Below, one piece after another: positions 32,049 to 40,867 of a stretch of 64,000 bases of DNA. This DNA comes from JALHST01 sp038316335 (GTDB taxonomy: Bacteria > Bacteroidota > Bacteroidia > Flavobacteriales > Flavobacteriaceae), in contig JBBQAM010000014.1 in NCBI GenBank assembly GCA_038316335.1, forward strand, positions 1-64,000, written 5' to 3'. The notes beneath the pieces are model-generated. The model saw only the letters and a program-made list of their open reading frames with translations, was not told the origin of the DNA and did not search any database. A program made the translations under genes and the position numbers. Within the stretch, counting starts at the first letter, position 1, and each line of letters starts with the position of its first letter.

Positions 32049-33296
32049 ATGATCAAGGAAATTGTCGATGTATTGATAATAGGTGCAGGACCTTCTGGAA
32101 GTGTTGCGGCTTCCTATTTGTTCAATGATGGCTTTAAGATCAAGGTCGTTGAAAAAAGCAGGTTTCCAAGATTCGTAATCGGTGAAAGCCTCCTCCCTAG
32201 GTGTATGGATCATTTTGAGGAAGTTGGCCTTTTGGATTGTCTTACTAATTTTGGATTCGAGATTAAAAGAGGTGCCCGGTTTATGAAAAAGGGCAAGATC
32301 TGTAATTTCGATTTCAGTAAAAAACATGGCCCGGGCTGGAACTGGACCTGGCAAGTCCCCAGAGCCGATTTTGATAAGGTGCTTACCGATGAACTTACGG
32401 CACGAGGAGTCGATATTGCTTTTGAACATGAGGTGTTGTCGGTTGAATTTTTTGAAGGAGGTTCGCTTACGACGATAAAGGATGCCTCTGGAAACCTTTC
32501 GACTGTTCAGGCAAAATACATCATAGATTCAAGTGGATATGGCAGGGTTTTACCGAGGTTATTAGACTTGGATACCCCTTCTCCGATACCGAAACATGCC
32601 TCGATCTTTACCCATGTAAATGATACAAATCGTCCGGAAGGTCAAGAAGGCACCTTGATTACCTTCGATGTCCTAAATACCGAAACCTGGTTTTGGGTAA
32701 TCCCGTTTTCAAATGGCACAACCAGCATTGGGTTTGTAGGGCCCACTGAATATATGGAGTCGTTTACGGAAAGTGGCCCGGAAAAACTGCGCACCATGTT
32801 ACAGCTTTCAGAATATTATCAAGGACGTTTTTCGGATGTAGATTTCTTGTTCGATCCCATAACCATCAAGAATTTTTCAAAGTCGGTAAAACAATTGCAT
32901 GGCCAAGGATACGCCTTAACGGGCAACAGCGCAGAGTTTTTGGATCCCGTATTTTCGTCGGGAGTAACTTTTGCTACGGAATCTGCCTTATTGGCCGCGA
33001 AGCTTATCGGTCGGGAATTACGTAACGAAAAGGTCGATTGGGAAAAGGAATATACACACTATATCATGTCAGGTGTAAACGTATTCGCAACCTACGTTAA
33101 GGAGTGGTACACCGGGAATCTTCAAAAAATCTTCTTTCATGAACCTGAGAATCCTGAGATAAAAAAACAAATCTGTGCGGTATTGGCGGGCTATGTTTGG
33201 GACCAGACCAATCCGTTTGTCAAAAATCACCATCGCTTGGTAAAAACAGTAGCCCGGATTACCGATATGGAAAGAGAGACGAATGAACGATATTAA
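32049..33296 (+). CDS. WxWxIP flavoprotein, halogenase-like / FAD-dependent oxidoreductase
   Basis: The 415-residue flavoprotein has the FAD Rossmann motif GAGPSG (12-17), 'FPRFVIGESLLP', and 'KRGARF' (Lys73). 'WFWVIP' at 214-219 matches the WxWxIP signature of flavin-dependent halogenases. The Lys in the KxGAxF context is near where phenolic halogenases have their catalytic Lys. Chlorinated flexirubins are known, so aromatic-ring halogenation is possible. Related WxWxIP flavoproteins are also monooxygenases or dehydrogenases. It is divergent from the ammonia-lyase with a gap of about 100 bp, and is the only plus-strand gene of the cluster. Confidence 0.82.
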   Translation: MIKEIVDVLIIGAGPSGSVAASYLFNDGFKIKVVEKSRFPRFVIGESLLPRCMDHFEEVGLLDCLTNFGFEIKRGARFMKKGKICNFDFSKKHGPGWNWTWQVPRADFDKVLTDELTARGVDIAFEHEVLSVEFFEGGSLTTIKDASGNLSTVQAKYIIDSSGYGRVLPRLLDLDTPSPIPKHASIFTHVNDTNRPEGQEGTLITFDVLNTETWFWVIPFSNGTTSIGFVGPTEYMESFTESGPEKLRTMLQLSEYYQGRFSDVDFLFDPITIKNFSKSVKQLHGQGYALTGNSAEFLDPVFSSGVTFATESALLAAKLIGRELRNEKVDWEKEYTHYIMSGVNVFATYVKEWYTGNLQKIFFHEPENPEIKKQICAVLAGYVWDQTNPFVKNHHRLVKTVARITDMERETNERY

Positions 33297-33298
33297 TT

Positions 33299-33316
33299 AG
33301 GCATTGTGAAATGCCT
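33299..33316 (+). terminator. Short hairpin after the flavoprotein gene
   Basis: AGGCATT-GTGA-AATGCCT is a perfect 7-bp stem with a 4-base loop, starting 3 bp after the stop codon. It is followed by TTGG rather than a long T run, so intrinsic termination would be weak. Confidence 0.35.
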
Positions 33317-33433
33317 TTGGTTCGCCCGTAGTTTCGAAATCGTACTGAAAGTTTTCTAAGAATTACGTTGTCAGGAAGCACGATTTTGAGCCGGATTGAG
33401 AAATAATTCTGGACTATTACCGATTACCAAGGC

Positions 33434-34039
33434 TTAAAACGACGCTTTCAAAATCATTTTCGCGAACGATTTGCCCGTCTTGGCATATCCCTCTCCAATA
33501 CGATCTTCATTCTTGAAACTGCTTCCCCATTGATCTCCGGGGGAATTTTCACTTGAGACTTCGGCCAGTACGTTATTTTTATTCGTGGTTTCAACAAACT
33601 TTAATAGCGTTGTTACTTTTGCGGGTTGTTTCATCACACCGGCATCCCAACCCGGGTAAACCCAAATCGTATCAACGATTAGGGTATAGGTGGCATCGGT
33701 GAGCCCTTGATCAAAGAAAATACCGTGGTCATCATGAAAAGATCGGTTCATCAGTTCTAAAAATTTAGGGGCATAGATCAACTCACGAGCGGCAAGCCAA
33801 TTTTTTTCCCATGATTTTCCGGTGCCTTTGGTCTTTTCCTCCAATTCGGCCGAATGCTCTTTAACATATTCGTCGTTGGTAATGTTTTTTTTCAAAAGCT
33901 TCATGTTGTCATAAACAAATTCAACATTGACTTCCTTTTGGCCTTTAAGGAAATCAAAGTCGCCTTTCACTAGTTTAAGTTTTTGGGCATTTGTAACGAC
34001 GGAAAAAAGGATTAATAAAAGAGTCAGTTGTTTTTTCAT
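33434..34039 (-). CDS. Exported protein of unknown function
   Basis: The 201-residue protein has a signal peptide (KKQLTLLLILFSVVTNAQ). The mature part contains 'KLVKGDFDFLKGQKEVNVEF' and 'YTLIVDTIWVYPGWDAGVM', a strand-rich pattern seen in unnamed secreted Bacteroidota proteins. No catalytic motif is visible. It is 64 bp downstream of the serine hydrolase gene and may be co-transcribed with it. It lies just outside the pigment cluster, converging on the flavoprotein gene. Confidence 0.75.
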   Translation of the reverse strand: MKKQLTLLLILFSVVTNAQKLKLVKGDFDFLKGQKEVNVEFVYDNMKLLKKNITNDEYVKEHSAELEEKTKGTGKSWEKNWLAARELIYAPKFLELMNRSFHDDHGIFFDQGLTDATYTLIVDTIWVYPGWDAGVMKQPAKVTTLLKFVETTNKNNVLAEVSSENSPGDQWGSSFKNEDRIGEGYAKTGKSFAKMILKASF

Positions 34040-34103
34040 GATAGATTCTGTTTAGATTCGTTTGCAATGATTTTAAATTCCAAGGGTAACATTTTGAATT
34101 ATT

Positions 34104-35393
34104 TTAGTCATCAACTGTGGTAAATACCATTTGCCTGAATTTCCAGGATGTCTGGTCTCCGGTATCCCCTTGAGTCTGTTTCATCAAGATACCAATGATT
34201 TGCTCCTCCGGGTCGGCAAAATATTGTGTATTGAAATAGCCGCCCCAATCAAAAGTCCCTACGCTTCCTTGGCCGCCCATGTCCTGACCTTTTTGATTTA
34301 GAATGGAAAAGGCCAAACCATAATCTTTTGGCCCATCGGCCCATATCGTACCGATCTGGTTTGCCAGGATACTTTGCACCGTTGTTCTACTTAAGAGCCG
34401 TATCCCGTTAAGCTCCCCGTCGTTCAGGTACATTTGAAGAAAGGTGGCGTAGTCCTTGGCCGTACTGGAGAGTCCTGCCCCTCCTGAGAAAAATTGCATG
34501 GCCCCTTTTTTGGGATAATCGGTATCATAAAAGGTCACGGGATAATTCTTCCATTCCGAATTTACCTGCTGTTGTACCGCGACCAAACGATCCTGTTTTT
34601 CTTTAGGGAGATAGAACCAGGTATCATTCATTCCCAAGGGATCAAAAATGCGTGTCCGCAAAAATTGATCAAAGGGCATTCCAGAAATTATCTCAATAAA
34701 ATAGCCTAGTACATCAAGGCCTTCGCTGTAAGTGAATTTTTCGCCAGGGTTTTGATGTATTGGTAATTTTGCCAATTTTCGTACGCTTTCCCCGATACGA
34801 ATATTTTTTGTGGTAAAAAGATCGGTTATGCCAGCTTTTGCATATATTTTTTTAAATCGTTCATCCCCATCAATAACACCATATCCCAAGCCTGATGTAT
34901 GTGTCATTAGATCTCGGATAGTAATTTGATCTTTGGCGGGGAGGGTTGTATAGGTAGAATCTTGCTCATTAAAAGTGTCCAAAATTAGGGCTTCCCCAAA
35001 CTCGGGAATATATTTTGAGATTGGGTCATCTAATTGAAACTTCCCTTCTTCCCAGAGCATCATTACTGCGGTGGCCGTGATTGCCTTTGATTGGGAAGCT
35101 ATCCTAAAGATTGCATCGGTAGTCATGGCTTTCTTTGATTCATTATTGGCCATGCCATATGCCTTCTCAAAGACGATTTTCCCGTTTCGTGCAATCAAGG
35201 CGACGATTCCTGGCACTTGTTTATCATCTACCGCTTTTTGAAGCATGGCATCAATGCGGTTAAGTCGTTCTGAAGAAATACCAACGGTTTCAGGAGATAC
35301 CTTTGTTAGTGCGCCGGTTTTTTGGGTTTGGGATGACTGGGCAAAGGTAGCGGTGAGAACCAGCGCAAATACGAGTGTAATTAATTTTTTCAT
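34104..35393 (-). CDS. Class C beta-lactamase-type serine hydrolase
   Basis: The 429-residue exported enzyme has a signal peptide (KKLITLVFALVLTATFAQ). The SxxK motif is Ser100-Lys103 in 'FRIASQSKAITATAVMML', and the second motif is 'FTYSEGLDVLG' (Tyr-Ser-Glu in place of YxN). Members hydrolyse esters, peptides or D-amino-acid amides; few are true beta-lactamases. It resembles the lipoprotein at 47349-48626 ('LWEEGKFQLDDPISKYIPEF'). The nucleoside hydrolase gene ends 15 bp before its start. Substrate cannot be read from the sequence. Confidence 0.9.
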   Translation of the reverse strand: MKKLITLVFALVLTATFAQSSQTQKTGALTKVSPETVGISSERLNRIDAMLQKAVDDKQVPGIVALIARNGKIVFEKAYGMANNESKKAMTTDAIFRIASQSKAITATAVMMLWEEGKFQLDDPISKYIPEFGEALILDTFNEQDSTYTTLPAKDQITIRDLMTHTSGLGYGVIDGDERFKKIYAKAGITDLFTTKNIRIGESVRKLAKLPIHQNPGEKFTYSEGLDVLGYFIEIISGMPFDQFLRTRIFDPLGMNDTWFYLPKEKQDRLVAVQQQVNSEWKNYPVTFYDTDYPKKGAMQFFSGGAGLSSTAKDYATFLQMYLNDGELNGIRLLSRTTVQSILANQIGTIWADGPKDYGLAFSILNQKGQDMGGQGSVGTFDWGGYFNTQYFADPEEQIIGILMKQTQGDTGDQTSWKFRQMVFTTVDD

Positions 35394-35408
35394 TTTGATA
35401 GGATGTTA

Positions 35409-36446
35409 TTAATTCATTGACTTTACAGGAACAGGATGCTCCATCGTTTTAAAAAAATCATTTAAGATTGCCGCTTTATCGAAGTTCTCCCAAATTGAAA
35501 TTAGTCTTTTATTATTCGGTCTTTCCACCCAATGATTGTTTATCAAAATTGGGGCGGGAATATTTTTTTTCTTTCCCCAATCAGGATTTTTTATAATTGC
35601 CAAAGCGACCATATCGAATAAGGCTCGAGTCTCTTGAGCAGAATCATAATGTATATGATCAAAAAGATTGACCGAATAGTCACCGAAATGTTTGAATTCG
35701 CCTCCATGTCTCCCTATGACCGGTTGAACGGCCTCGGGCCCCAGCCCGGGCATTTTTTTATTGATTTCGGCATGTGAGACTGAAACGGCCCCTGATCCGG
35801 AAGGCTTTCCGTAGCGTACGGTAACCATTTCAAAGGCAATCGGACTGTTCAATACATAATTCAAGGCCAAGGTGTCATTGTCCTGGTTGTATTCCCCGGA
35901 TTCAGGATAGTTGGAGCCTAACCATACAATTTTAGTTCTTTTTGAAAACGATGGGTCCTTTTTAAGGGCCAATGCAATATTGGTCAACTTGCCGACAGCG
36001 ACCACAACAAGCGCTTCTTTTTTTGTTTTTTTTAAAATAAAATCGACCGCAGGCTGGCCGTCGAAGTGGGTCGCATCGAATTTTTCGGATATCTCTTTAA
36101 AGTTTTCGTTGGCACCTTGCAATAAAGGAATCTTTCCGTTTAGATTACAAAGTCGCATAATCCTGTCTGCTTCGTCATAGTGTTTTTGAATCGTACTGCC
36201 GTTGTTAGTAGCATTCACAGTAATTCCTACAACCTCGAAGCTATCGCCATTCAGCAGCATGTAGGCCAAAGCATGCTGGTCATCAAGTTCATTGTTGGCA
36301 TCGGTATCAAAAATGAGTCTGGTCTTTTTTGGTTCAGGTTTTGTTATTTCACCAATCTCCTGCGATTCTTGCTTTTTAGTTTCCTTGCAGGAAGCTAAAA
36401 ACAAGATGCATAAAATGACAGAAAAAGACTTTACTATCGGTTTCAT
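35409..36446 (-). CDS. Nucleoside hydrolase lipoprotein (IunH family)
   Basis: The 345-residue protein has a lipoprotein signal (LFLASC, Cys20) followed by the nucleoside hydrolase calcium-binding motif 'IFDTDANNELDDQHALAYML' (Asp47, Asp49, Asp55, Asp56 region). 'VVAVGKLTNIALAL' also fits the family. Such enzymes cleave N-ribosyl bonds of purine or pyrimidine nucleosides. The lipid anchor suggests a periplasmic salvage role, with bases released for uptake. It is upstream of the serine hydrolase, probably in one operon. Confidence 0.9.
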   Translation of the reverse strand: MKPIVKSFSVILCILFLASCKETKKQESQEIGEITKPEPKKTRLIFDTDANNELDDQHALAYMLLNGDSFEVVGITVNATNNGSTIQKHYDEADRIMRLCNLNGKIPLLQGANENFKEISEKFDATHFDGQPAVDFILKKTKKEALVVVAVGKLTNIALALKKDPSFSKRTKIVWLGSNYPESGEYNQDNDTLALNYVLNSPIAFEMVTVRYGKPSGSGAVSVSHAEINKKMPGLGPEAVQPVIGRHGGEFKHFGDYSVNLFDHIHYDSAQETRALFDMVALAIIKNPDWGKKKNIPAPILINNHWVERPNNKRLISIWENFDKAAILNDFFKTMEHPVPVKSMN

Positions 36447-36805
36447 TGTGTCGATGCCTTTTGGTAAAATTAAATGTAAACATAATGGAAGAAAAAACCT
36501 ATTGGTCTTTAAACTACCAATGCGTTTTATATTGGGTACCCTTAGACCTACCTTGCGAAAGCTGGCTATTGGAACGTCACTACGGGAAATTTATGCATGA
36601 ATTAAACCTGACCGCCAGTTCATATCGCCATGCGACTCGTTAAACCATTTGTATTTGGTAATGGTATTGTGACTGCTTCACCTTCGGGCTAAATGATTGT
36701 GATTTATGATTTACCGAAGCATCGCTTTCCTGTGACAATCGATACCGCCATTTTACGATAATAAGGCATCTTAAGGGCAACACACTGTAGGTCAAGTACG
36801 GAGTT
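36447..36805. other. 359-bp intergenic region, nothing recognised
   Basis: The region lies between the nucleoside hydrolase start and the metG stop. Short frames here lack start context and family resemblance. I see no RNA gene, repeat or clear terminator. It should contain the nucleoside hydrolase promoter, but no TAnnTTTG box was found by eye. Confidence 0.4.
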
Positions 36806-38938
36806 CTAACTAATTACCCCGCCATTGCCAACGTTCCCCTCATCGGGGTTCACAAATACCAGTTTTCCTTCGGAATTTTCGACCATTAAAATCATTCCCT
36901 CGCTCTGTACGCCGCGCAGATCTCGAGGCGCTAGGTTAATTAGAACAGCAACCCTTTTTCCGATTATACTTTCTGGCGTGAAGCTTTCTGCAATCCCGGA
37001 AACAATGGTTCTTGTATCAAGACCTGTATCTACTTTGAGTACGAGCAATTTTTTGGCCTTTGCCATTTTCTCGGCAGATAGAATGGTGCCTACCCGGATA
37101 TCCAATTTAGAAAAATCTTCGAAGGTAATGGTCTCTTTTTGGGGCATTAAGGTTTTATTTTCAGATTGATTGCTTTTTTTGGTAGCTTCCAATTTTTCGA
37201 GTTGTTGGGCTATTGTATCATCCTCCACTTTAGAGAAAAGTAAGGCCGCCTGACCAATTTGATGACCCGAGGGAAGTAGTGTTTCCTTGGCGGCGACCGT
37301 ATTCCAGTCAAGAGATGCCTCGGCTGTCACTGGTTGCCCACTTTGGTCACTTGACCTAGCCGAAGCGACCTGGAGCATTTTTTTAAGTCTTTCGGAAGTA
37401 AATGGTAAAAAAGGTTCACTAAGTATTGCCAAACCTGTTGCGATTTGTAGTGCCACGAATAGGATGGTCTGAACGCGCGATTCATCTTCCTTTATGACCT
37501 TCCAGGGCTCTTCATCAGCTAGGTATTTGTTCCCAAGACGTGCCAAGTTCATTAGTTCTTGGCTGGCTTCCCGGAAGCGGTAGCGATCTAAAGCACCAGA
37601 AATGGTCAGAGGAATTTTTCTAAGTTCGGCCAGGGTGTCTCTATCGATTTGCGTAAAGGCACCTGGCATCGGAACCACGCCATTATAGTATTTATTGGTC
37701 AAGACGACTACTCGGTTGATAAAGTTCCCAAAAATGGCAACTAGTTCATTGTTGTTCCTCGCCTGGAAATCTTTCCACGTAAAATCGTTATCCTTGGTTT
37801 CAGGCGCGTTAGCGGTCAACGTATAACGCAATACATCTTGCATATCTGGAAAATCCTCTAAATATTCATGGAGCCAAACAGCCCAGTTTTTAGAGGTGGA
37901 AAGCTTCTTGCCTTCCAAATTTAAAAATTCGTTTGCCGGCACATTATCGGGTAAGATAAAATCGCCATGGGCCTTTAGAACCGCAGGGAAAATAATACAA
38001 TGAAAAACAATATTGTCCTTTCCTATAAAATGTACCAGTTTCGTACCTTTGTCCTTCCAGTAGGGCTCCCAATCCAACCCCTCCCTTTCGGCCCATTCCT
38101 TGGTGGAGGAGATATAACCGATCGGGGCATCGAACCAAACATAAAGTACTTTGCCTTCCCCACCGGCAATGGGTACCGGAATGCCCCAATCCAAGTCACG
38201 GGTAACGGCACGCGGTTCAAGACCCCCGTCGATCCATGATTTACATTGCCCATATACATTCGGCTTCCAATCGTTTTTATGGCCGACTAAAATCCATTCC
38301 GTTAAAAAATCGGCATAACGGTCTAACGGCAAAAACCAGTGTTTTGTTTCCTTCATCACCGGGATTTCGCCTGTAATGGTCGATTTAGGATTGATCAGGT
38401 CTGTGGCATTTAAGGAGGAACCACAGTTTTCGCACTGATCGCCATATGCTTCTTCATGACCACATTTTGGGCAGGTTCCTATGACAAAACGATCGGCCAA
38501 AAACTGTTGGGCCTTTTGGTCATATAATTGGGCCGTGGTTTCTTCGACAAAATCACCTTGAAGATATAATTTCTTGAAAATATCTGAAGCTGTTTTATAA
38601 TGTATCGGCGCCGAGGTCCTCGAATAATTATCGAATGAAATCCCAAAATCGGCAAATGATTTTTTTATAATGCCATGATATTTGTCAATGACTTCCTTCG
38701 GGCTAACTCCTTCTTTTTTGGCTTTCATCGAAATGGCTACCCCATGTTCGTCACTACCTGATATAAAAGCCACATCGTTGCCAGTGAGCCTCAAATAACG
38801 GGCATATATATCGGCAGGAACATAAACTCCTGCCAAATGCCCTATATGTATGGGTCCATTGGTATATGGCAGTGCCGCTGTAATCGTATACCTGTCAACT
38901 TTTTTGCCGGTTTTCACTGGTGGTGCATGATGAACCAT
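36806..38938 (-). CDS. metG: Methionine-tRNA ligase
   Basis: The 710-residue class I synthetase has the HIGH motif in 'LPYTNGPIHIGHLAG' and KMSKS as 'KLSTSKNWAV'. A zinc knuckle (CPKCGHEEAYGDQCENC) is intact. The C-terminal tRNA-binding domain ('FEDFSKLDIRVGTILSAEKM' onward, to the end) supports dimerisation and tRNA binding. It charges tRNA(Met) with methionine. Length and order match full-length bacterial MetRS with EMAP/Trbp111-like tail. A linker of about 60 residues with low-complexity character precedes that tail. Confidence 0.97.
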   Translation of the reverse strand: MVHHAPPVKTGKKVDRYTITAALPYTNGPIHIGHLAGVYVPADIYARYLRLTGNDVAFISGSDEHGVAISMKAKKEGVSPKEVIDKYHGIIKKSFADFGISFDNYSRTSAPIHYKTASDIFKKLYLQGDFVEETTAQLYDQKAQQFLADRFVIGTCPKCGHEEAYGDQCENCGSSLNATDLINPKSTITGEIPVMKETKHWFLPLDRYADFLTEWILVGHKNDWKPNVYGQCKSWIDGGLEPRAVTRDLDWGIPVPIAGGEGKVLYVWFDAPIGYISSTKEWAEREGLDWEPYWKDKGTKLVHFIGKDNIVFHCIIFPAVLKAHGDFILPDNVPANEFLNLEGKKLSTSKNWAVWLHEYLEDFPDMQDVLRYTLTANAPETKDNDFTWKDFQARNNNELVAIFGNFINRVVVLTNKYYNGVVPMPGAFTQIDRDTLAELRKIPLTISGALDRYRFREASQELMNLARLGNKYLADEEPWKVIKEDESRVQTILFVALQIATGLAILSEPFLPFTSERLKKMLQVASARSSDQSGQPVTAEASLDWNTVAAKETLLPSGHQIGQAALLFSKVEDDTIAQQLEKLEATKKSNQSENKTLMPQKETITFEDFSKLDIRVGTILSAEKMAKAKKLLVLKVDTGLDTRTIVSGIAESFTPESIIGKRVAVLINLAPRDLRGVQSEGMILMVENSEGKLVFVNPDEGNVGNGGVIS

Positions 38939-38957
38939 TCAAATTCAAATTAAGGCC

Positions 38958-38965
38958 CAAAAATA
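38958..38965 (-). promoter_or_regulatory. Candidate -7 box (TATTTTTG) for metG
   Basis: TATTTTTG on the minus strand fits TAnnTTTG and lies 20 bp before the metG ATG, giving a very short leader. No good -33 TTTG is at the expected spacing (only TTCTG), so this is a weak candidate. Confidence 0.3.
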
Positions 38966-39167
38966 CAGATTTTTGTGTGTGTAATGCCCAGAAAATGGCA
39001 TAATAATACATCGCCATAAAGCGCATAGACCTAATAGAGGTTTGTGCCGACCCGTTTCACGGTCATGTTTTGGGAAGTTGTCAAATGCATAGCATCTTTA
39101 AACACCAAAGCCCCCGGCCTGTTAAAAGACATATCCGAAGGCTAAGTTACATAGTGGGGAACTCTTA

Positions 39168-40856
39168 TTAAGCGACCATAACCGATTTACTCATTTTTTG
39201 GTCCTGTACTTGTATTCTGTAAATATATTTTCCAGTGGCCAGATGATTCGGCATTCGCTCTCGAATATTAATTTCAATCGACCCTTCCATCATCATCTCA
39301 TTGAAAACCGTGCCTACATTTTGCCCTAATATATTATATAACTGGATGTCAACATGGGCACTAAATGGCATTTCCAAATAAATTGAGGGAGTGCTATCCG
39401 TTGGATAAAATGGTTTATGTACAATCGCGTTCATTAACTCCGGATTTGGCGGAGTCCCATCAGGAGGGGTAGGTAACGTAGGATTACCATCACTATAGAC
39501 TATATCCGGGAAATCAATGCCACTACAATTGAATCCTAGATTTACGGGTGCGTAGGGGTGATCTAACAAATGTTGCTCTACCAAGGGGATTGGAATACAG
39601 AGCCATTCTGCCATAACCGTAGCATACAAGTCCCTAAAATCCATCGTATATTCCAGGTTTCCGCGGCCATCAGGGTTATCCAATGTCGGGTGGTCGCCTA
39701 CAAAGGCACTCCCGTTTAAGCCCGAGCCAAAAAATAGGGTAGGAGCAGCTTTACCATGATCGGTACCATTCGACCCGTTTTCAAAGATACGTCTGCCAAA
39801 CTCCGAAAAAGTCATACTCAATATCTTGTCGTCTTGTTGGGTAAAGGCGACATCATCGTAAAAATTGTCAATGGCCACCGAAAGGTTTGTCATCAAACGT
39901 TCGTGAGCCAAAGGCTGATTCCCATGCGTGTCAAAGCCTCCCATGGAGATCATATAGACCTTGGTTCCTAAGTTTCCCTTGATCAATCTGGCCAAAAGCG
40001 CCATTTGTCGGGCAAAGTAATTGTCTTGATAGGTAACTTGATTCTGACCACGCATATAGGCTTCATGAATAAGGCCCGAATACTCATAGGTGGTATTGGC
40101 AACCCCGCGTAAGAATTTCAATTGATCACCGTACATACAATCCCCGAACAAGGTTTGGTCCAAACTATATTGCAATCCTGATTCTGCAATCTGTTCGAGC
40201 TGGTCGATATTTGAGGTAACAAAGGCATAGTTGGTTTCTTCTCCTTGAAAGACCAAGCTTCCGAATTGGCCAATTTGTATGGCCGCCGGAGCAGCTGGAG
40301 GGTTTATTAAATAATCAGGGTAAATATTCTCAAAATGCCTGCCCATCCATCCGGTATTTTCTCCTGTAAAGTTGGTAGTGGTCAAATCGGTATTGGCAAA
40401 AATGTCAGAGCCCGTAAAATGCGAAAGACTTTGATTTTGATAGCCAACACCATGTACTGCCTTGAATTGGCCGTCGCCCCACATCGATTGTAAGGCTCCC
40501 ATGTAGGAAGGAACACCAAATTCATCGGTCAATTTCAACACCTTGCTTTCGGGGATGTAAATGTTGGGCCTGGCATTGGCATAGGCGTCATATTGCTCAA
40601 TGGGGATCACCGTACTTAGGCCATCATTACCACCCGATAAGCGGATAAGGATCAAAATATTGTCGGTCTCGGCAGCGGCAATGGCTGCTGTAAAAGGGGA
40701 TGGTGCCGAAGCGGTCAACATACTTGAACCTAGCATCATCGATCCCGAACCGGCGATTCCGAGTGCTTGTAAAAATGAACGTCGACTCCAATATTTATGT
40801 TCAAAGTCGTGCTCTTCGTTTTTATTGATTTTTATGGGGATATGATTGTTGCACAT
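39168..40856 (-). CDS. DUF1501 protein with Tat-like signal and T9SS sorting domain
   Basis: The 562-residue protein has a twin-arginine motif (Arg25-Arg26 in 'YWSRRSFLQALGIAGSGS') and a DUF1501 body ('LILIRLSGGNDGLSTVIP', 'MISMGGFDTHGNQ', 'MTFSEFGRRIFENGSNGTDHG'). DUF1501 proteins resemble alkaline-phosphatase/sulfatase folds. The last 80 residues form a T9SS type A sorting domain ('DIQLYNILGQNVGTVFNE', 'ATGKYIYRIQ', 'KSVMV'). It would thus cross the inner membrane folded and be secreted by the type IX system. It follows the DUF1800 gene by 11 bp, the usual pairing. Function of the pair is unknown. Confidence 0.9.
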   Translation of the reverse strand: MCNNHIPIKINKNEEHDFEHKYWSRRSFLQALGIAGSGSMMLGSSMLTASAPSPFTAAIAAAETDNILILIRLSGGNDGLSTVIPIEQYDAYANARPNIYIPESKVLKLTDEFGVPSYMGALQSMWGDGQFKAVHGVGYQNQSLSHFTGSDIFANTDLTTTNFTGENTGWMGRHFENIYPDYLINPPAAPAAIQIGQFGSLVFQGEETNYAFVTSNIDQLEQIAESGLQYSLDQTLFGDCMYGDQLKFLRGVANTTYEYSGLIHEAYMRGQNQVTYQDNYFARQMALLARLIKGNLGTKVYMISMGGFDTHGNQPLAHERLMTNLSVAIDNFYDDVAFTQQDDKILSMTFSEFGRRIFENGSNGTDHGKAAPTLFFGSGLNGSAFVGDHPTLDNPDGRGNLEYTMDFRDLYATVMAEWLCIPIPLVEQHLLDHPYAPVNLGFNCSGIDFPDIVYSDGNPTLPTPPDGTPPNPELMNAIVHKPFYPTDSTPSIYLEMPFSAHVDIQLYNILGQNVGTVFNEMMMEGSIEINIRERMPNHLATGKYIYRIQVQDQKMSKSVMVA

Positions 40857-40867
40857 AGTCGTAGGTT

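Noticed and set aside
32031..32429. 132-residue antisense frame at the flavoprotein start
   Set aside because: It lies fully opposite the conserved FAD-binding region, which explains the open frame.
36446..36643. 65-residue frame upstream of the nucleoside hydrolase
   Set aside because: Overlaps another spurious frame, Arg/Trp-rich with no homology seen.
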